Shown piece by piece: positions 14,815 to 20,772 of a DNA stretch of 20,772 bases (within the stretch, counting starts at the first letter, position 1; each line of letters starts with the position of its first letter). The notes beneath the pieces were generated by a model, which was not told the DNA's origin, did no database searches, and saw only the letters and a program-made list of their open reading frames with translations. This DNA comes from a virus. Location: IMG/VR virus record IMGVR_UViG_3300001450_007752, positions 1-20,772 of that record; one strand, 5' to 3'. Position numbers and translations under genes: made by a program.

Positions 14815-16600
14815 TCCGATGAGTTATACCATTTTCTTTCTCAAGCCAAATGACTTCACCTGTAACCGCTTTAATAGATTCTTTTCTATGTGATATAACT
14901 ATTGAGCATTCATCAAGTTCTTCAACCCGGTCTTGTAATATTTGTGTAATAAGCTCGATACCTTTTTCATCAAAAGATGAATCAAAAAGCTCATCATATA
15001 TAGCAATATTATACTTAACACCTCCTTGCATACGTCTTATATCTGCGAAGGTAAACAAGCAGGCTAGATCAATAGACTTTCTTTCTGCTCCAGAAAAATT
15101 AAAGTAAGAACACACTTTATTCTTTTCATTAAGAATCTCTTCTTCAAAGTATTCGTTAAAGATACATATAGAGTTTGAATCTAGTCTACGTAAATACTGC
15201 AGCAATTTATTGTTAAGTAACTCTAGTAACTTATTAACGATGTACGACTTAACACCTTCTTCTGATACAACATACTTAACAATATCTAACTTGGCTAAAC
15301 GCTCACGTAGTTCCTTTACTTTTACCTGTAGAGACTCTAAATCTTTATTTGTACTTTTTATTATTACATCTATGTCAGTTTCTGTAATGTTTACTGACTT
15401 AATATCTTCACCCAACTCTTCTTGCCACTTGGTAAGCTGACCAATCCTTAACTTAATATTTTCTTGTGCTTGTAAATCTAGTTTAATCTGGGACAACTCT
15501 TTGTTACTACCGGCTATAGCCTGGTTAACCCGTAACTTAATATTCTTAGCTTTAGTTAGCTTTTCTTGTATAGCTTTTATATCTCCAACCATCGCCTCAA
15601 TCTCTTCTTTGAGGGCTTTTCTTTCGATTTCGATATATTCAGTATCATGTTCTTCAATACTTCGAAGACAAACAGGACACTTTTCATTTGATGTACCAAT
15701 CTTTGCATATGTTGTTTTTGTATGAGTTACTTCTGCTTTTTTAGTGCTTATATTCTCAATAAGACCGTTTATTTTTTCGTCACAAATATTTAGTTTACCC
15801 TCATACTCTTTTATATTATCTCTAACATTATCTATATTCTTTTCATCTACAGAAACTGTCTGAGTTTTAAGATTACTCAGTTCAGATTCATTTGATCCTT
15901 TACGTTCAAGATATAACGCATGTTTTTCCTTACGACGTTCTAAAATTTTAGTACGCTGATCTTTATAGTTATTACAACTCTTACTTACTTCTTCTAGTCG
16001 GGTAAACTCTGTATCATGTTCACGCTTTATATCGTTATATTCACTTCTTAGGTGTGATAACATTTGACCAAACACTTCCATACCAAAAATATCTTCGATA
16101 AACTTACGCTTCTCAATTTTATTTTTTGCCATAAATGGTATCGCGTTGTTAACTGTCATAATAACACAGTTCTGAAAGATCGAAGGTGTGGCGCTGGTTA
16201 CTTGACTAATATATTTGTTTGTATTAGATATACTATCACGGGTCTTATCAACACCTTCTTTAAATACAAAGACCTTTGATGGGTTAAGATGTCTAACTAT
16301 TTTATAATTACTAACACCCTTAGTTGACTTAATTTCAAAATCCAATTCTACATGGGTTCTACCTCCAGTAATGTTATTAGGTATAAGATCTTTTTTAAGT
16401 TCGCGTAATGTATCACCGAATATAGCAAAATAAATAGAATCAGCTACTGTACTCTTACCAATAGCATTTCGACGATCCGGTTTATCACGATTTGTACCTG
16501 TAATAACATGTAAACCTTTTGTAAACTCTACTGTTACAGGGTCTTCACCTACAGATAGAAAATTTATTATACTTACCTTTTTAAAGTTTACTTCTTTCAT
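14795..16600 (-). CDS. 46: gp46-like recombination endonuclease subunit (SbcC/Rad50 type)
   Basis: The start is the ATG at 16598-16600; the frame runs on to a TTG at 16621, but the ATG places MKEVNFKKVSIINF at the usual start. The 601-aa protein has a Walker A region GTNRDKPDRRNAIGKST (35-51), long coiled-coil arms (about 185-440) and a zinc-hook CPVC at 308-311 near their middle. The ABC signature reads FSGAER (502-507), Walker B is YNIAIYDELFD (530-540) and the switch His is in VISHRKE (568-574). With gp47 it resects DNA ends for recombination-dependent replication and helps degrade host DNA. It is slightly longer than T4 gp46 (560 aa). The start overlaps the end of gene 47 by 20 nt. Confidence 0.95.
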   Translation of the reverse strand: MKEVNFKKVSIINFLSVGEDPVTVEFTKGLHVITGTNRDKPDRRNAIGKSTVADSIYFAIFGDTLRELKKDLIPNNITGGRTHVELDFEIKSTKGVSNYKIVRHLNPSKVFVFKEGVDKTRDSISNTNKYISQVTSATPSIFQNCVIMTVNNAIPFMAKNKIEKRKFIEDIFGMEVFGQMLSHLRSEYNDIKREHDTEFTRLEEVSKSCNNYKDQRTKILERRKEKHALYLERKGSNESELSNLKTQTVSVDEKNIDNVRDNIKEYEGKLNICDEKINGLIENISTKKAEVTHTKTTYAKIGTSNEKCPVCLRSIEEHDTEYIEIERKALKEEIEAMVGDIKAIQEKLTKAKNIKLRVNQAIAGSNKELSQIKLDLQAQENIKLRIGQLTKWQEELGEDIKSVNITETDIDVIIKSTNKDLESLQVKVKELRERLAKLDIVKYVVSEEGVKSYIVNKLLELLNNKLLQYLRRLDSNSICIFNEYFEEEILNEKNKVCSYFNFSGAERKSIDLACLFTFADIRRMQGGVKYNIAIYDELFDSSFDEKGIELITQILQDRVEELDECSIVISHRKESIKAVTGEVIWLEKENGITHRIDYTEI

Positions 16601-17645
16601 ATAGACCGAGAGTATAATCAATTATATCTTTTTTATTGTCAATATCAAGCATGTTTACAAACTCTTCAATAGCTTGCTCTACATCAATACCTGATAAGTC
16701 TTCTTTATCTTCTGTATTTTCTAGTAAACGATTAAAGTTAATATCATAGTCAACTGTTAAACCTTCGGGTTTAAGCTTGACGAGTACGCCAAGGAGTACG
16801 TCCAGATCTTCTTGCGATATATTCATATCAACCTTTAGTTTAACTATGTTATTAGTAACACTCTGTATTACATAAGATGTAATTTCACCTTCCTCTACCA
16901 ATTCACTTAAAGCTATCTTTTTATAGCAGGGTGATATATGATTAGGTTTAAATTCATACTCTAAAGTATCTAGATCTAGAATATGGTAGCCTTTCTGGTT
17001 ACCAGCATCACCGAAGTCCATTTGAAAGGGATTACCAACATATAAAATAGTACCTGAACCGAAAGTCTTTTCATGCCTTGTATGGAAGTGTCCTGATATA
17101 ATCAAACTAGACTTCTTCAAAAGATCTTTTACCTTTACACCCTCCTCACATACCTTGTAGGTATTCATTTTAAACGTCTCAATTTCAAAATGACCGAATA
17201 TAATATCACTCTCTTCGATATTTTTAACGTTTGTATTCCAAGGACAAAATGATAACATACGATCGTATGCTTCTAAAGTCTGATACTGCTCTAGAACAGT
17301 TACATTTTTTCTATTCTTAAATATAGAAAGGGAATTTACATCCGTTCTATGCTTGTAGTAGATATCATGATTGCCAGTTATTGCAATAACGTTAAACTCC
17401 GATAAGATGTCCAATATATCGGCAGATATTTGTAACGTATTGACTGATATTTCACTTCTATTATGATGCCAGTCACCACAAAATATAATGTCCTCGATCT
17501 TATTACGGACACATTCTTCTTTAAACCAATTAGCCCACTCTAAGGCATAATTATGCCATTCTGTACTATTAGAATGAACCCCTAGGTGAAGATCGGATAT
17601 AATAGCTACTTTAGGCTTTCTAAGCGTCGGGATCATCATCACCAT
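16581..17645 (-). CDS. 47: gp47-like recombination nuclease subunit (SbcD/Mre11 type)
   Basis: About 354 aa with the metallophosphoesterase motifs in order: SDLHLG (DxH) near residues 17-22, FCGDWHHNR (GDxxH), ITGNHD (GNHD) and ISGHFH (GHxH). A capping region and a C-terminal Glu-rich part that would bind the gp46 coiled-coil base follow. This is the nuclease half of the gp46/gp47 complex. The exact start is uncertain: ATG codons at 17645, 17639 and 17636 lie in a short ATG-rich stretch inside the end of gene 55, and the last would give MIPTLRKPKVAIISDLH. There is no Shine-Dalgarno site, so translation is probably coupled to gene 55. Confidence 0.95.
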   Translation of the reverse strand: MVMMIPTLRKPKVAIISDLHLGVHSNSTEWHNYALEWANWFKEECVRNKIEDIIFCGDWHHNRSEISVNTLQISADILDILSEFNVIAITGNHDIYYKHRTDVNSLSIFKNRKNVTVLEQYQTLEAYDRMLSFCPWNTNVKNIEESDIIFGHFEIETFKMNTYKVCEEGVKVKDLLKKSSLIISGHFHTRHEKTFGSGTILYVGNPFQMDFGDAGNQKGYHILDLDTLEYEFKPNHISPCYKKIALSELVEEGEITSYVIQSVTNNIVKLKVDMNISQEDLDVLLGVLVKLKPEGLTVDYDINFNRLLENTEDKEDLSGIDVEQAIEEFVNMLDIDNKKDIIDYTLGLYERSKL

Positions 17646-18057
17646 CAACAGGTTTTACATAAACATGACCATGGGTATTGTTAGGATCGGACATATAGTC
17701 TTCGTAAACCTGCTCTTTATAAGATGTAATAGCTTCATGATGCTTTTTCTCTTTCTTAATTCGATTAATAAAGGCATGATAAGCTATTGTAGTAAAATAT
17801 GAAAATGGGTTAGAGTTATTCTCAAATTTATACTTCTTATATTTGAGAGCCGAATACATCTTAATCAATGCATCACCAATCATATCATCTTTGTATGAAT
17901 AATTAATAAATGACGAGTTATAACTTAAACCGTAAGCAATCTTCTTAATATTCTCGGCGAGATCATCCGTCAAGATATCAGAGTCATAATACTTCCTTAA
18001 ACTCGCTTTAAAGACTTTAGGTTCTATATAATATTCAGCTTTCTTCTCTTTGGACAT
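17620..18057 (-). CDS. 55: gp55-like sigma factor for late transcription
   Basis: The 145-aa protein resembles T4 gp55 in its core. It has IKKIAYGLSYNSSFINYSYKDDMIGDALIKMYSAL (about 38-72), then FENNSNPFSYFTTIAYHAFINRIKKEKK (about 78-105), the sigma region 2-like part that binds RNA polymerase and the -10 element. T4 gp55 is 185 aa and ends in a hydrophobic clamp-binding peptide. Here the protein is about 40 residues shorter and ends in an acidic DGDDDPDA, so the clamp contact seems absent. It should direct RNA polymerase to TATAAATA promoters, such as that before 19941. It has a strong TTGACT-N16-TATAAT promoter of its own and overlaps the start of gene 47. Confidence 0.88.
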   Translation of the reverse strand: MSKEKKAEYYIEPKVFKASLRKYYDSDILTDDLAENIKKIAYGLSYNSSFINYSYKDDMIGDALIKMYSALKYKKYKFENNSNPFSYFTTIAYHAFINRIKKEKKHHEAITSYKEQVYEDYMSDPNNTHGHVYVKPVDGDDDPDA

Positions 18058-18064
18058 TTAATAT

Positions 18065-18092
18065 ATTATAAAGTATCTATGATATAAGTCAA
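18065..18092 (-). promoter_or_regulatory. Sigma70-like promoter of gene 55
   Basis: On the minus strand, TTGACT (18087-18092), a 16-bp spacer and a perfect TATAAT (18065-18070): the best promoter in the window. The -35 box overlaps the TGA of uvsW. The -10 box ends 7 nt before the gene 55 ATG, so the RNA should start at or next to that ATG. Confidence 0.65.
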
Positions 18093-19522
18093 GTTAAATT
18101 TACAGTTGATTCTGTATAGCGTATTTTTTCAGACTCATAGATTTCCTTACGTTTTTCATTGTGTTTTATACCATATGGCAGATTGTCGCATATATCAATA
18201 ATAACTAACTTGTTTTTACTATGATGCTTACGTAATCCGCGGCCGATTGATTGAACTGTACGTACAAACGACTTACCACCTGCGGCAAATACAATGTTAT
18301 GAAGATTTTTAATGTTAACACCAGTAGAAAAGATAGCACTAATAGCAACACATATAACATTATGTTCCTTTTCCATTATACCTTTAATTTTATCACGTTC
18401 TTCTACATCTACCTCACCTCTAATGAAGTAAACTTGTTTATCCTCTAGAGTACTAAGGTAATTCATTAAAGCCTCGCCATGTTTTATGTGATTAACCAAT
18501 ATCAGAGTGTTATTTGGTAGTTTACCTACCAACTTGCTTAAGAACGTGTTACGATCAAAGGATTCGTATATAAAGTTAAGCTCTTCTCTATATCTATCTT
18601 GTGTTTCATAACGTATTTTGTCTTTATAGTTAAGATTAAGTATCTTAACGTTAACATTAGCTAGATAATCCTCCATTCTAAGCTCATAACTCGTTTTTTC
18701 ATAGATAACCGGTCCTAGTTTACCAATAATAGACCATTTATCTATCTGTTTCTCAGGTAAAGTACCCGTAAATCCATATTTGTTAGGTGTTTTTATCTTC
18801 TTTACTATCTTAGATATCTTATTGCCTGATGTTATCTTGTGACACTCATCTACTATTAGTAAATCTATATGCTTTATCCAATCATTATCTTCAAACCTAC
18901 TCTGTATAATGCCTATATTAGCAATAATTACATTTGCAGTAAAGTCTGGCTTTGTTTTACCGGTCCATTTAGTTAATTTGTATGTTGTTCCACAGTTTAC
19001 AAACTCTTCATAAGTCTGCTTAACCAATCCTAGATCAGGTACAAGCACAATACACTTAAATGTATCTCTATCTGGACTATACCTAAAGTAATTTTCTATT
19101 AATGCTGCCGTTGTAAATGTCTTACCAGCACCTGTACCAAGAACACATGTACCTCTACCAAGTCTCATAGCCTTACCTATAACTTCTTCTTGATATTCAC
19201 GCAAGTCAAAAGCAAAATCTTTATGCATCGGCTTATCTAAACCAACATCTATAGCTTTCTGAAGTGCAGGTGTTATGTTAACCTGTATATTAATCTGATT
19301 CTTAATAAGATACTGTCGAATATCCCAGTATAACCCAAGCTCACATGAGCCTAAGTTACTAATCACATACTTACGACGAGGAGCAAACCTATTAAACCTT
19401 CTAGCGAACCTAGCGCCATCATTTTCCACGCTAAAATGCTCACGCATTCGATCGTATAACGACGAATCATCACATTTAATATGAAGTTTGCCGGATGACT
19501 TTATATAATCAAAGTGTATCAT
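18089..19522 (-). CDS. uvsW: UvsW recombination helicase
   Basis: The ATG at 19520-19522, one base after the uvsY stop and about 10 nt after a GGAG, gives 477 aa. A frame extension to 19549 overlaps uvsY and lacks homology to the T4 start. The N-terminal domain (1-90) matches T4 UvsW in pattern (REHFSVENDGARFARRFNRF). Helicase superfamily 2 motifs follow: Walker A LGTGAGKT (128-135), DECH (225-228), FTGTL (251-255), and a C-terminal QSIGRGLRKH. UvsW unwinds branched DNA and R-loops, and so shifts the phage from origin-dependent to recombination-dependent replication. It ends in SEKIRYTESTVNL, like the T4 protein. It is cotranscribed with uvsY. Confidence 0.95.
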   Translation of the reverse strand: MIHFDYIKSSGKLHIKCDDSSLYDRMREHFSVENDGARFARRFNRFAPRRKYVISNLGSCELGLYWDIRQYLIKNQINIQVNITPALQKAIDVGLDKPMHKDFAFDLREYQEEVIGKAMRLGRGTCVLGTGAGKTFTTAALIENYFRYSPDRDTFKCIVLVPDLGLVKQTYEEFVNCGTTYKLTKWTGKTKPDFTANVIIANIGIIQSRFEDNDWIKHIDLLIVDECHKITSGNKISKIVKKIKTPNKYGFTGTLPEKQIDKWSIIGKLGPVIYEKTSYELRMEDYLANVNVKILNLNYKDKIRYETQDRYREELNFIYESFDRNTFLSKLVGKLPNNTLILVNHIKHGEALMNYLSTLEDKQVYFIRGEVDVEERDKIKGIMEKEHNVICVAISAIFSTGVNIKNLHNIVFAAGGKSFVRTVQSIGRGLRKHHSKNKLVIIDICDNLPYGIKHNEKRKEIYESEKIRYTESTVNLT

Positions 19523-19523
19523 A

Positions 19524-19919
19524 CTATAACTGCTCCATCTTCTGAACATCTATAATGTTCTTAATATCAAATCCCATTTGACCCATAACTTTTTCTACTT
19601 TCTCGAGATATTCAATGATCATATTACATTCATATATCTTTGATGTAAGTTCCTGCACGGCATCATGCCGTTCAGCTGCTGATTCAGCAGCTGCTTGACT
19701 TATTTTAACAGGTGAAGTTTCAATTACTCCTTTCGTTAAAGTCTTCTTAAGAGTCTTTTTCTTATTAAGTAGCTCACCTCGCTTTATTTTAGCCTCCATC
19801 AATCTAGCCACCCAAAAATGCTTACGAGCAGGTAGTCTCATTTGAGCTTCCTTAAGATTGAAATCATCAAGTACAAGATCTTTACCGACATCTTCAATAA
19901 ATTTTTTAAGCAATTCCAC
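19524..19919 (-). CDS. uvsY: UvsY recombination mediator
   Basis: The GTG at 19917-19919 gives a 131-aa protein, close to T4 UvsY (137 aa); a TTG at 19946 would extend it into the facing promoter. The pattern fits T4 UvsY from end to end: a helical N-terminus (LLKKFIEDVGKDLVLDD), then ARKHFWVARLMEAKIKRGELL. The closing segment IYECNMIIEYLEKVEKVMGQ then MGFDIKNIIDVQKMEQL aligns with the end of T4 UvsY (RGFAIKHIQDM). UvsY helps UvsX displace single-strand-binding protein. The gene order uvsY-uvsW supports the call. The GTG choice is supported by a TTGATT-N16-TATACT promoter that ends 6 nt before it. Confidence 0.85.
   Translation of the reverse strand: MELLKKFIEDVGKDLVLDDFNLKEAQMRLPARKHFWVARLMEAKIKRGELLNKKKTLKKTLTKGVIETSPVKISQAAAESAAERHDAVQELTSKIYECNMIIEYLEKVEKVMGQMGFDIKNIIDVQKMEQL
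19657..19693 (-). other. Two adjacent perfect stem-loops inside uvsY
   Basis: ACGGCA-TCA-TGCCGT (19657-19671) and, one base further, CAGCTGCTG-ATT-CAGCAGCTG (19673-19693). They have perfect 6-bp and 9-bp arms with 3-nt loops and no U tract. They code for an Ala-rich helix with AAES and AAERHDAV, so repeated Ala codons may explain part of the symmetry. Confidence 0.6.
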
Positions 19920-19925
19920 AAACTT

Positions 19926-19953
19926 AGTATAAATATAAATATGCAAGAATCAA
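19926..19953 (-). promoter_or_regulatory. Sigma70-like promoter of uvsY and the replication unit
   Basis: On the minus strand, TTGATT (19948-19953), a 16-bp spacer and TATACT (19926-19931), ending 6 nt before the GTG of uvsY. The spacer contains the plus-strand late promoter motifs, so the two promoters share the same DNA. Confidence 0.55.
19928..19941 (+). promoter_or_regulatory. T4-type late promoter, doubled TATAAATA
   Basis: Two overlapping copies of TATAAATA occupy 19928-19935 and 19934-19941. This is the word read by the gp55 late sigma factor encoded in this window. With the usual T4 spacing the first copy would start RNA at about 19941, exactly the A of the downstream ATG. Confidence 0.65.
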
Positions 19954-20336
19954 GAGGTAAATTTGAATCTCAGTTCTTTAAGTTGTTATCAGAAGATTTA
20001 GCTGAAGAAAATATATCTGTAGGTGGTGGAGCTCTTGGAACAGCGGCGCAAGGCGGTACTATCTTTAATCCAGATAGTCAGATTAACTCAGCAGATACAT
20101 ATGCGCCTGGTGATGCAAGAAAACCAAAGATGTTAGGTGGTGTTCAAACAAGAAGTGGTTCCGCATCTAAGAAAAAGAAAGATAAAAAGAAGAAAGGTGT
20201 AGATGGAGTATTCTTAACCGGGGAAGAAGACGAAGAGGGTATGTGTCCAGATGCTTGTTGTGGAATGCCGATAAAAGAGTGTAAGTGTGGTCCAGAATGT
20301 GAACATTGTAATTGTTACGAGATCAACAATGGCTGA
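19941..20336 (+). CDS. Small late protein with Lys-rich linker and Cys-rich C-terminus
   Basis: The ATG at 19941 gives 131 aa; an upstream ATG at 19842 lies inside uvsY on the other strand and is rejected. The N-terminal part (ESRGKFESQFFKLLSEDL) is probably helical. A Gly- and Ala-rich middle contains INSADTYAPGDARKPKM, followed by a KKKKDKKKKG linker and an acidic GEEDEEG. The last 30 residues hold eight Cys and one His (CPDACC, CKCGPEC, EHCNC), which looks like a metal-binding cluster. The family is not recognised. Its position behind a late promoter suggests a virion or assembly protein. It overlaps the next gene by 8 nt. Confidence 0.75.
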   Translation: MQESRGKFESQFFKLLSEDLAEENISVGGGALGTAAQGGTIFNPDSQINSADTYAPGDARKPKMLGGVQTRSGSASKKKKDKKKKGVDGVFLTGEEDEEGMCPDACCGMPIKECKCGPECEHCNCYEINNG

Positions 20337-20727
20337 TTTAGGACACTGGCAAGGATTGCTTACAGAAGATGTAATTCCTTATGGATTTATTTACGAGATA
20401 ACAAATCTCACTAATAAACGTAAGTATATTGGTAAAAAACAGTGCCAATCGGTACGTAAACGACCACCTCTTAAGGGTAAGAAGAATAAACGGCATCAAA
20501 TCGTTGAAACAGATTGGAGAACTTACACTTCTTCATCAAATGAGCTAAATAAGGACATAGTTGAGCTGGGAAAAGATAAATTTAAGTTTGAAATACTTAT
20601 AAGTTGTGATAGTAAATGGGAACTCTCATATAATGAGATGAAGCTACAGGTAGAACGTGAGGTTTTACTGAAAGATGAGTATTACAATGGAATTATCAAC
20701 GTTCGAATTGGAAAAAGAAGAAGATAA
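20329..20727 (+). CDS. GIY-YIG nuclease-domain protein
   Basis: The ATG at 20329 gives 132 aa; an upstream ATG at 20287 lies inside the previous gene. The GIY-YIG core is visible as YGFIYEITN (18-26) and KYIGKK (32-37), with basic residues after it. WRTYTSSSNELNKDIVELG, KFKFEILISC and a helix YNEMKLQVEREVLL follow, where the catalytic Glu is expected, and the protein ends RKR-like (RIGKRRR). Such proteins in T4-like phages are often called Seg-like homing endonucleases, but no separate DNA-binding domain is evident here. A resident nuclease of unknown role is as likely. Its start is coupled to the preceding late gene. Confidence 0.75.
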   Translation: MADLGHWQGLLTEDVIPYGFIYEITNLTNKRKYIGKKQCQSVRKRPPLKGKKNKRHQIVETDWRTYTSSSNELNKDIVELGKDKFKFEILISCDSKWELSYNEMKLQVEREVLLKDEYYNGIINVRIGKRRR

Positions 20728-20772
20728 CGTCAGAGGTTATGTTTTTATTAACTTAAATCGACTGTTAGAGGC
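20687..20772 (+). CDS. Start of a further gene running off the window (partial)
   Basis: An ATG at 20687 opens a frame with no stop to the window end (28 codons). It begins MELSTFELEKEEDNVRGYVF and continues INLNRLLE, an acidic start followed by a plausible beta strand. It overlaps the end of the GIY-YIG gene by 41 nt, more than is usual here, so the true start could differ. No family is recognised. Confidence 0.4.
   Translation, partial: MELSTFELEKEEDNVRGYVFINLNRLLE

Noticed and set aside
16606-16645. Perfect TTGACA upstream of gene 46 with a TATACT further down
   Set aside because: The two boxes are 20 bp apart, unlike the 16 bp found elsewhere, and gene 46 overlaps gene 47 as an internal gene of the unit.
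19842-19940. Upstream extension of the Cys-rich late gene to an earlier ATG
   Set aside because: It would lie over uvsY on the opposite strand and upstream of the late promoter; the ATG at 19941 follows TATAAATA directly.
1-20772. Search for tRNA genes, CRISPR arrays, integrase/att sites and insertion sequences
   Set aside because: No cloverleaf, regular spaced repeat, recombinase or terminal inverted repeat was visible; the gaps between genes are all shorter than about 100 bp.

Overview
The window reads as a segment of a T4-like myovirus genome. The evidence is a set of recognisable T4 core genes on the minus strand: uvsX, gene 43 (family B DNA polymerase), genes 46 and 47 (SbcC/SbcD-type recombination nuclease), gene 55 (late sigma factor), uvsW and uvsY. 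A T4-type late promoter word, TATAAATA, is also present. The DNA is AT-rich and almost completely coding, with few good Shine-Dalgarno sites. This fits a phage of an AT-rich, probably aquatic or marine bacterium, but the host cannot be fixed from sequence alone. No tRNA, rRNA, CRISPR array, integrase or insertion sequence was seen.

Layout. Positions 1-350 hold the 3' end of an unrecognised plus-strand gene, closed by a bidirectional terminator (371-404). Minus-strand genes follow: a QueC-like enzyme (418-1164), a possible small membrane peptide, uvsX (1255-2394), a terminator, and a small conserved-looking protein (2468-2818). A short divergent promoter region (2819-2889) separates these from a tightly packed plus-strand operon of eight genes (2890-10670). 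That operon encodes two tandem GT60/Skp1-GlcNAc-transferase-like enzymes, a GT25-like enzyme, two PLOD-type glycosyltransferases, another GT-A enzyme, a class I methyltransferase-like protein and an HtrL/YibB-GT2 fusion. Convergent to it is the long minus-strand replication and recombination run (19919 down to 10667), in transcription order uvsY, uvsW, 55, 47, 46, a GT4-like glycosyltransferase, 43 and a 100-aa hypothetical. It ends at a hairpin terminator lying inside the last glycosyltransferase gene. From 19941 the plus strand resumes with late-type genes: a Cys-rich small protein, a GIY-YIG protein and the start of another gene that runs off the window.

How the parts work together. UvsX, UvsY, UvsW, gp46/47 and gp43 form the recombination-dependent replication machinery, and gp55 turns on late transcription. 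The QueC-like enzyme suggests 7-deazaguanine chemistry, possibly DNA modification, but it has lost three of the four zinc-binding cysteines. The glycosyltransferase operon is the most unusual part. It combines families best known from glycosylation of hydroxyproline (GT60) and hydroxylysine in collagen (GT25, PLOD). I infer, without proof, a virus-encoded route for glycosylating virion proteins; glycosylation of DNA or a cell-surface glycan are the alternatives.

Regulation. The heads of most transcription units share one geometry: a TTGnnn -35 box, exactly 16 bp of spacer, a TA-rich -10 box, then only 6-10 nt before the start codon. The predicted mRNAs would be leaderless or nearly so. At uvsY this minus-strand promoter physically overlaps the plus-strand late promoter, which could act as an early/late switch.
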